From assembly GCA_037127255.1 (NCBI GenBank), contig JBANSL010000004.1:54600318-54664317 (forward strand): a stretch of DNA of 64,000 nucleotides, written 5' to 3'. The notes below the pieces were generated by a model. That model did not search any database. It saw only the letters and a program-made list of their open reading frames with translations, and was not told the DNA's origin. A program made the position numbers and the translations under genes. Numbering within the stretch: position 1 is the first letter of the stretch; every line of letters begins with the position of its first letter. Positions 57,182 to 64,000 of the stretch are shown piece after piece. The DNA comes from Persicaria tinctoria. Taxonomy: Eukaryota; Streptophyta; Magnoliopsida; Caryophyllales; Polygonaceae.

Positions 57182-57576
57182 CAGGGGCGGAGGGAGGGGG
57201 GGCATGAGGTGGCTCGAGCCCCCCCGGGTCGGAGGAAAAACGTTAAAAAAAAATATATATGTATTTTTTTGGTAATTTTTGATAATTTAAGGGTTAAAAT
57301 AAGTTAATTTGAAAGAAAAATTAAGTAATGTGGTTAGCTCAGTTGGTAAGGGGTGGGAATTTGAATGATTTGGTCTTGAGTTCAAATCCCAATAGCTTCA
57401 TTTTATGGAATTTTCTTCCTTTTAATTTTTTATACTTAAAATAGCTATTAAAATCATACATTTAATGTGTTTTCTACTCTATTCTATACAACAAAATTAT
57501 ATCTTATATATATTCAAACAAAAAAAAAATCCCGAGCCCCCCCCCCCCCCCCGATTATTTTCTGGCTCCGCCCCTG
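57182..57576. mobile_element. hAT-type MITE with CAGGGGCGGAG ends
   Basis: CAGGGGCGGAG at the left is the exact inverse of CTCCGCCCCTG at the right, and ACTTGACA flanks both sides (57174-57181, 57577-57584), an 8-bp duplication. Runs of G (left) and C (right) sit just inside the ends. A tRNA-like segment lies in the centre. It is inserted in a word of the ACATGACA array. Confidence 0.95.
57328..57402 (+). other. tRNA-like segment with A and B boxes inside a hAT MITE
   Basis: GTGGTTAGCTCAGTTGG (A-box form) and GAGTTCAAATCCC (B-box form) are spaced as in a tRNA gene, about 38 bases apart. The acceptor stem is not convincing, so this is at most a tRNA-derived internal promoter or a tRNA relic. 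Confidence 0.5.
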
Positions 57577-57584
57577 ACTTGACA

Positions 57585-58110
57585 GGTTATAACCTATAAC
57601 ATGACAGGTGATAGGTTTGACATGTCACCTACGTCACTTCACATGACAATCAGAGTGAGTGGACTTACCCCAGAAATCATCCAAGACTGAATTTGAAACC
57701 AAGTTTAAAAAAAAAAAGTCTAGCCAAAGAAATTATGAATAATAATAAAAAGAATAGAATATGTCTCAAATTCAGGTGTCAAGTAAAAAAATTCATATGT
57801 CAAGTAAAATACATTATATGTCATGTAAATCCAATATGGGTGACATGTAAATTCAGTATGGGTTATGGGTTATTTTTGGTGCTGCTATCACATAATGTAG
57901 TGGCATAAGTGCTTGGATTAGCATATTTCTTTGTTTGCTTTTTCGTAAACGGAACTCTTTGTAGACACGGGAATTACTTTAACATGACGGTTATACCCTT
58001 TAACATGACCGGTTATAACCTTTAACATGACAGGTTATAACCTTTAACATGACAGGTAATGCTATTAACATGACAGGTTATTCCCGTTAATATGACAGGT
58101 TATTTGCTTA
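57585..58110. repeat. Further ACATGACA-word arrays and one TTATTTTTGGTGCTGCT module
   Basis: Forward words at 57585-57650 and 57975-58105, and inverse CATGTAAA words at 57775-57860. At 57858-57900 the module GGGTTATTTTTGGTGCTGCT then ATCACATAA matches each unit of the 173-bp repeat of locus 1. Confidence 0.8.
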
Positions 58111-58410
58111 TCCAATCTATAAGCTTATTCGGTAAAAGAGAGACATTGTTCGATTTAAAGTAAGCAATGACTAAGATGGAAAGCAAGTCTCATTCGGTAA
58201 AAGAGAAACTTTCTTACAATAATTCACCATTTTATACAAATTAAACTTGGAAGCAAGAAAAATTTAAATATAGTAAAATCAACCAATTACACAGTCAATA
58301 AACCTATTCAACTGAATCGTTTCAGTGAAAGGTCGTACATTATGTTACAAAAGAGATTTATAGCATCTCAAATCTCAATCATGCCTCTCTCATTAGAACA
58401 TGTAGGATTT

Positions 58411-58539
58411 TTGTATGTCCCTTCTTAGTGATTTCTCCTGCACGATGAGATTCAATGGTGGAACATCATACACATCAGTGAAAAGCTCCAAGAGATGTGG
58501 TTTTTCGAGTTTCTCAGCAGCTTGGATTGCATCTAAAAC
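58411..58539 (-). pseudogene. Branched-chain 2-oxoacid dehydrogenase E1-alpha C-terminal fragment
   Basis: The minus strand reads VLDAIQAAEKLEKPHLLELF then TDVYDVPPLNL and QEKSLRRDI. This fits the C-terminal segment of the E1-alpha subunit of the mitochondrial branched-chain 2-oxoacid dehydrogenase (AIQ-AEK-EKP---LFTDVYDVPPSNL-EQE-S-R). It is preceded by an acceptor-like TTGCAG, so it is a single exon fragment. Nothing else of the gene is near. It lies just right of locus 2 and is probably also captured sequence. Confidence 0.55.
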
Positions 58540-58586
58540 CTGCAACAATCAGGAAAACACTTGTGATGCAGCACAGTATTCACTGA

Positions 58587-58704
58587 ACTCAAATTCATAT
58601 TCGAACACACTATTATTAGATCACTAGGTATCTTCAGCAACAATAACTCAAATTCATATTCGAACATACTATTATTAGATCACTAGGTATCTTCAGCAAC
58701 AATA
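58587..58704. repeat. 59-bp tandem duplication
   Basis: ACTCAAATTCATATTCGAAC starts at 58587 and again at 58646; both units end with TCTTCAGCAACAATAA. Confidence 0.95.
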
Positions 58705-58854
58705 ATTGTTTATATGAGCCAATCAAACATGAAATTCTTATTTATCTTTCTTTGAGCAGAAGAGGAATGAAAAGGGTGAATCATTTCAATCAAAAAAGGG
58801 TGGAGCATGATAGGTGAGAGAATTTCAATCAGAAGAGGTGATTTGTGCAGCATA

Positions 58855-59760
58855 TTGTGACGAGAGATGGCAGGTTCACCTTGAGATTCTGGAGGCAGGT
58901 GGACGAGGCTCTGGGGAGCAAGTTGCACTTTAGTACAGCTTAGCATCCGCAGACGGACGGTCAGAGTGAGTGGACGATACAAACCTTGGAGGATATGCTG
59001 AGAGCATGTGTACTTGAGTAGGGAAACCTATAGGTGAGACATCTTCCGCTGGTGGAGTTCTCGTACAACAACAACTATCATTCTTCGATTCAGATGGCTC
59101 CTTTTGAGGCGTTGTACGGGAGGCGATGCAAGTCGCCGATATGCTGGGATGAGCTTGGGGATGTGGTTCTCGTATGTGCAGGAGGCTACCAATCAAGTTA
59201 GGCGCATGCGCGAGCATCCGAGGGTCGCAAATGATCGTCAGAAGAAGTATGCAGACCGTCGCAGGACGGAGTTGGCTTTTGATGTAGGCGACCATGTTTG
59301 GTTGTGAGTATCGCCGACGAGAGGGATCCGATGTTTTGGTATGAAGGGCAAGTTGAGCCCTAGATATGTAGGACCATTCGAGATCCTAGAGCGAGTAGGA
59401 GAGGTAACCTACAATTTGGCTCTACCAACTACATTAGTTGGCATCCACGATGTGTTCCACGTCTCGTAGCTTCGGAAGTACGAGCCCGATCCGAGTCATG
59501 TTCTTGATCACTCTGGTCTCGAGTTAGAGCCCGACCACACCTTAGTGGAGCGTCCGATAACCGTTCTTGACCGACGGGTCAAGAAGCTGAGACGTAGAGA
59601 GGTGCCTTTGGTCTTGATTTAGTGGGCTAGGAGGAGTCCCGAGGAGACTACATGGGAGACAGAGGATAGTATACTGGCCAATTATGGGGGAGTGTTAGAC
59701 GAGCTGTTAGCCTCGTATGTAGAGCCACGTGAGGATATAGTCCTTACCTCGTGAGACGGT
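58855..59760 (+). pseudogene. Gypsy integrase remnant with C-terminal domain
   Basis: Frames give DGRFTLRFWRQVDEALGSKL, then HPQTDGQSE and [48 protein letters not shown], the integrase core end of Ty3/gypsy elements. These are followed by DRQKKYADRRRTELAF and GDHVWL, then KGKLSPRYVGPFEILERVGE and YNLALPTTLVGIHDVFHVS, and VLDRRVKKLRRREVPLV near the usual chromodomain. Stops inside the HPQTDGQ region and elsewhere, plus small frameshifts near 59160 and 59310, make it non-functional. Confidence 0.85.
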
Positions 59761-60902
59761 CGGTGAGTGTCTCTTAGGATGTTTATCCTTTAGTTGCATT
59801 CTTGATGATTCTGTGTTTACTTTAGTGATGAGTGTGCACTTATGTGATTTATATGTGTGGTGGGCCCATGAGTGGCCGCTATGATATGTTATGTTATGCC
59901 TTGATATGATGTGTTATCACTGTTTAGTGATATTTTACTACGGGATGGTTAGATGGCGTATAGATGAGTTATGTGTTGAGGATGCTAGCACACACTTGTT
60001 ACATAACCCGGTATCACTAGCCCGAGGGGCAGCCGTGTGCAAGTTACAGTAACATGGTTGTGTGCTACTCCTTATTAAGTGAGAGCGGTATTAGGGAATG
60101 CCCTAATATGCTCCACAGTTAGTAGAAGATGACCCTGACTACACGGAGGAGTTGCCTTATAGTAGAGTATCTTGATAGAGGAATCTGAACCTAGAAGGAT
60201 GGAATATGGGAGTAACCCTTAGAGGTGGATGAAGTCCACCCTCTCGTTCGAGGAATAAGTTATAGTGAGACCTTATGGATGAACCTTAGAGGTGGATGAG
60301 CCACCTCTACTGTATGAGAAATTGGGAAGGAGAAACGTGTAGATGAGATATCTTTGGTAAGATCATAGGTTTGATCTTTAGAGGTGGATGATAATCCACC
60401 CTCCCGTTGGGAGAATAGATCTTGTGATAAGTATGAGTTTTGACCTTAGAGGTGGATGCCCACCTCTCGAGGGTCGAGTTGAGTTGAGACTAGAAGTGTC
60501 TAGGTCTAATATCGTGTCAGGACACCAAACACCTTGAATTATGAGATTGATTAGAAAATAAGCGAGTTTAAGGTACCATTATCCGGGTAAACCAGTTATG
60601 CTTCGCGAAGTGGATACGAGCTTCTCACGGGGGCACTCGTGGAATTTCGCTAAGACCTAGCGGTAGTATGATAAACCCTCTCGAGTTGTGATATTTTCGG
60701 CGGTCGAGGCGAGATGTGATGAGGCGCCCATCCCATGCTTGGCAAAACCGTTCGGGGTTATTACGATCGTGGAAAAGGCGACATGAGATTCTTGGACAAC
60801 GCATCTAAGATGATTGTGTGCCCTTCAGCCCGATTCAAGGACTCAAATTTTAAAACCTTCTCCACTGGTTTAAATCTTTTTGGTCTCGGGGACGAGACTT
60901 GT
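59761..60902 (+). other. Non-coding stretch between pol and 3' LTR of the gypsy element
   Basis: No gene. It contains at least four PPT-like hairpin motifs (see 60217-60470) and ends with GTCTCGGGGACGAGACTTG before the true PPT. The corresponding phrase also borders the LARD 3' LTR. Confidence 0.6.
60217..60470 (+). repeat. Four PPT-like hairpin motifs TTAGAGGTGGATG
   Basis: Copies at about 60219, 60285, 60379 and 60445, each followed by an inverse piece that can fold back: GGTGGATGAAGTCCACC, AGGTGGATGAGCCACCT, GGTGGATGATAATCCACC, AGGTGGATGCCCACCT. The functional PPT at 60906-60918 lacks the fold-back half. Confidence 0.9.
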
Positions 60903-60905
60903 TTT

Positions 60906-60918
60906 AGAGGTGGATGAT
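60906..60918 (+). other. Polypurine tract of the gypsy element
   Basis: AGAGGTGGATGAT directly precedes the TG of the LTR, where plus-strand synthesis would be primed. Confidence 0.75.
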
Positions 60919-63900
60919 TGTAAAGACCAAAATTTAATTAATATTTATAAAATATCCGTAGGATAATTCGAATATTATCCTCCCTTATGATTATGAAAAC
61001 CCGGAAAATTTAAAATTTATGGATGGCTTTACATTGGTTTAATTATGGATTTTATGAAAGAAATGTATACCCGGGCCACTTTTCTCGTATCTTGTAAACG
61101 TAACGGACTTTAACACATCACGAACTCGGGATTTACGTCTTGCTAATATAAGGGCAGCCGCCCCATCCATTCCTTGCACACATCTCACCCACTCCCCTTG
61201 ATTTGATCATATGACAAGCTAGGATCCTATTCATCTCACCCACCCTCTTTCCAATCACCCCTCCCATGCTTTCACCAAAGAAACCCTCTCCCATTCTTTA
61301 AATCTGATCCCAAAGGCTTATCCTCACTCATTCACAAAGAACAAGGCGTCACTTGAGAGGAAAGGGAGAGAAAAGAAGCCTATCTCCATTTCTAGTCCTT
61401 TTTGGCTGCCTTCCATTCAAAAAGTCACAACTCCCTCAATATTGATCCAAATAGAGTGATTCTTGAGCCCTTAGCTCCTTATTTGAATCAGATTTCAATA
61501 AATATATCAAACATCCAAATGCAAGGTGATTTGCCCCTCCAAACGGACCGATCTTTGGGGCTACAATGGAGTGTTCTAGAGAGGACTTTGGGTTTTTCAA
61601 CTTGATCTTTGGTAAGTCCTCTTGGTTCCTTTCAAAACTGAGTTCCAACATGTTTTATAACTCCTTTTCTTCAACTTTGAGTAAGAATCTAAATTAGGTT
61701 TTGGGATTTTTGGTGACAAAATGGCAAGGTGTTTGGAAGGTGTTCCGAAAGACTCCCGAGGGTGTTCTTGAGTCGTTTGTGTGGGACTCTTCAAAGGTAA
61801 TCTCTCATCCGCATTCCCCTCTATAGGATAGATGTGTTTTGGTGTGGAAAAGGCTTAGAAAGTGGAGCCTCTATGTGTTTTGGTTGCATTTTTAGCAAAA
61901 ACGTCAAAAAAAACAAAATGGATATACGTGCCTCTATAATTTGAACTTTATTTCCAATCGAACTATATGATCCGGCTGAAATATTATTACAATGTTCATG
62001 GCAATGTTATCTAACTTCCCGCCAAAAATGAGGACGATCCAACGGTTGGATAAAGAGTTATTATAATTTTAGTAAACAATTTTTATAATGACTCAATTAA
62101 AAACTTGGTTAAGGGAATGCTATGAATATGGTTAAATATATGATGGCATAACCCAAACTTAGAGCATATAAAATACGGAAATGAAGTATACCCATGGCCA
62201 ATGATAAGGATGAAAAGGTTAGCATTACGTGATTATATGGCCCGGATTATAACTTGTTAAGTGTGGATACTTAACCAAGCTTATAAGTCCTTAAGCCATT
62301 AACCTTATGTGATGCATTAATAAGAAGAACATAATGGGAAATAATTACAATTGTTAGGCGCTTGATTCGTGTTTACACTTGGTGCTTGTTGGTTTCCGTG
62401 CTTACCTTCGGATTTCAGGTAAGTCCCCTGGTCTTACTCATGAGGTTACTCGTGACACATGAGTGTCGTAATGAGATAGATTCATGCATATTTTACGACA
62501 TCGAATTGTTGTAGAGTATAAACCGGAATTATAACATAGAACGGAACATAGGGAATGAAATGAACCCTTGTTTTCTCTTTGTCTTTGTTATAATAGGCGG
62601 CCATCCTATTCTTGACGAAACACCACAAAATAAATAATAATATTTACGGTATCACGAGTAAATAAGAATATATAATAAGGTTCCCCGCTGTATAAATAGG
62701 GCCTTACAAGTATGAAGAATAGGCGAATACAAATTAAGATACCGACTTAAGACGTCCGCGGACGATAAACTGCCCGCGGCTCTAACGCATGTGCCATGAC
62801 ACTTGGCATACATGCCCCCCTCCCACATGTCTTATGGCATGTGACATTTGGCAACAAGTAGACTTACATGAAGGGGGGGCTAGCACTATAAATAAGAGGT
62901 CGGGGGCTCATTATTAAAGGTCGGAAATTGGGATCCCTAAGGGCTTAGGCCGGATTCCCTAGCTTTGAGCCCCCTTTTAAGCGGGATTAGTCTCGGTTGG
63001 TAAAAACCGACATTGATGGAGCCGAAGGAGGACGGTGGTACGCGGATGGCTTGAGCTCGGATCGGCACAGGTTTGGGTACGCTGACGGAATCTCGTCGCG
63101 CGTCTCAGGTAAGCCCGATCGTCTGAGCTCGCCTGCGTCCCACTTGATCCCGGAACCCGCCGACACGGGATTCCGAAAAACTGGTTTTTATCAATTCTAT
63201 GTTGTTGTGTGGTGATTATCGGGATTCCCTAAAGGTTGCGGCGTAGCCGAACCTTCGAGCATTTGATAAAGGTTGGCACATCCTCCAATAATTTGGTGAT
63301 AAAGGGTGGTGTAACCTCCAAGCATTTGGAAAGGGACTATATGGTTGATTGTTATCATTTGGGTACCCATTACTGCATTTATTTATATATTCAGATTATG
63401 CCTTAGGAGCATGATAGTTTATTTATAGTTTTATTGCATCACTTTTATATGCCTTTTTACGTACTCGTAGAGTATGCTGGTGCATACGTGTATGAGTAAT
63501 CGATGATTGACCCCGTTATCTTTCTTGTTTTTAGATTCAGGTACCCCCGATACACGATATGCGTGATCATATGTGGATGTTTGTCGAGCATAGCCTATGG
63601 GACGATAAAGTGTGAGAGACATGGACCATGTCTTAGTATTTTCTCGCTACTTATTACTTTTGCGTTTTGACCCGGCTAGGTCGCGGCATGTGTTGTACTT
63701 TAATTCCGCCTTTATCTTCCGCTCAAAAACCGTTTTGCGATAGTTACCTAGGACATGTTCTAGCTTCCAATGGGCATGCGTTTGCTTTGGGGTTCGAAAT
63801 CCCCGTTTTAACAACTTATCTACACTTCCGCTAAATAAATAATCTAAGTAATAACTCGTACTCGGTCGTAAGATCTAAAGCTCACGGAAGAATTTAAAAC

Positions 63901-64000
63901 TCTTCCTTAACGTACCCCGAATAATCGGATCATCCGAACCTTATTAATCCTCTAAGTGGACTAATGGATGCATATTCGGATATCCAAACTTTTGGGTCGT
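60919..64000 (+). repeat. 3' LTR of the gypsy element, incomplete at window end
   Basis: Starts TGTAAAGACCAAAATTTAAT. Two TATA-like boxes lie at 62691 (TATAAATAGG) and 62887 (TATAAATA), plausible for a U3 promoter. No terminal CA with a matching flank was found before 64000, so the LTR probably continues. Short frames inside show no family resemblance. Confidence 0.65.
62691..62700 (+). promoter_or_regulatory. TATA-like box in the gypsy 3' LTR
   Basis: TATAAATAGG about 1.77 kb into the LTR, a position comparable to the TATA-like box in the LARD LTR (about 1.4 kb in). A second candidate is at 62887-62894. Confidence 0.45.

Larger units (their letters stand above)
54298..58110 (+). mobile_element. 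Gene-capturing composite locus 2 (class uncertain)
   Basis: The left segment AGGGTAATTTGCTAAAATAA followed by CCATCCGGAAAAAAATTGCA and AACCGGTAGCC resembles the left segment of locus 1. Next come a GC-rich stretch (54420-54770) open in several frames, PRP39-like exon fragments (55506-56324), the ACATGACA word arrays with a 93-bp period (56850-57180), a hAT MITE, further arrays, and one copy of the GGGTTATTTTTGGTGCTGCT module. A MULE-type terminal repeat is possible on the left, but no partner end or duplication was found. Borders are approximate. Confidence 0.4.
58850..64000 (+). mobile_element. Ty3/gypsy chromovirus-like element, 5'-truncated in pol, 3' LTR runs off window
   Basis: Order on the plus strand: decayed integrase core (from about 58855), integrase C-terminal part, a 1.1 kb non-coding stretch with PPT-like repeats, then TGTAAAGACC opening a long 3' LTR at 60919. 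Nothing of gag, protease or reverse transcriptase precedes it, so the left side is truncated near 58850. The LTR is at least 3.08 kb. PPT sequence and LTR start resemble the LARD at 13033-24989, so the two may be related, the LARD being the non-autonomous form. Confidence 0.8.

Overview
This window reads as nuclear DNA from a flowering plant, most likely a eudicot. The evidence is long AT-rich intergenic sequence, genes split by GT-AG introns, and dense plant transposon families (Ty1/copia, Ty3/gypsy, TRIM, LINE, SINE, hAT, MULE, PIF/Harbinger and Stowaway-type elements, Helitrons). No bacterial, organellar or viral gene block was seen. I could not fix the species.

Only two intact host genes are visible, convergent and about 0.6 kb apart: ATG3, the E2-like enzyme that conjugates ATG8 in autophagy (42661-50067, +, nine exons, 313 aa), and a zeta-crystallin-type NADPH:quinone oxidoreductase (50665-52615, -, five exons, 351 aa). 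Both reconstruct in frame with canonical splice sites. ATG3 carries a LINE 3' part in intron 5 and a Stowaway-like MITE in intron 7. The oxidoreductase has two nested MITEs about 85 bp upstream of its start codon.

The rest is layered transposon sequence. 1-12.6 kb: an internally deleted MULE transposase, a hAT MITE, a 6.2 kb copia element with target duplication TAATA, a LINE relic and a PIF/Harbinger-like element. 13.0-25.0 kb: a 12 kb non-coding LTR element (LARD-like, 3.3 kb LTRs, duplication GAAGG) that splits a captured ribosomal-protein uL13 (L13a) fragment. 25.0-27.6 kb: ABC-transporter fragments and two Helitron 3' ends. 27.7-33.5 kb: uS17 and ROP-interactor-like fragments, word-repeat arrays, a 173-bp tandem repeat, a second hAT MITE, a perfect 34-bp palindrome and a LINE relic. 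34.8-42.4 kb: hAT MITEs with internal word arrays, a long-TIR MULE-like element with a 9-bp duplication, LINE pieces, a 502-bp TRIM, a SINE-like element and a MITE. 53-58.6 kb: a LINE tail, PRP39 and 2-oxoacid dehydrogenase fragments with the same word arrays seen at 30 kb, and a hAT MITE containing a tRNA-like segment. 58.8-64 kb: the 3' part of a decayed chromovirus-like Ty3/gypsy element whose long 3' LTR runs off the window.

The most unusual signals are (i) two loci that combine broken host-gene pieces with arrays built on the word ACATGACA and a shared module, possibly one undescribed gene-capturing element family; (ii) several unrelated hAT-type MITEs whose interiors are arrays of a family-specific short word; and (iii) repeated PPT-like hairpins upstream of the gypsy 3' LTR. 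Family names are from reading conserved motifs by eye; no database search was possible.
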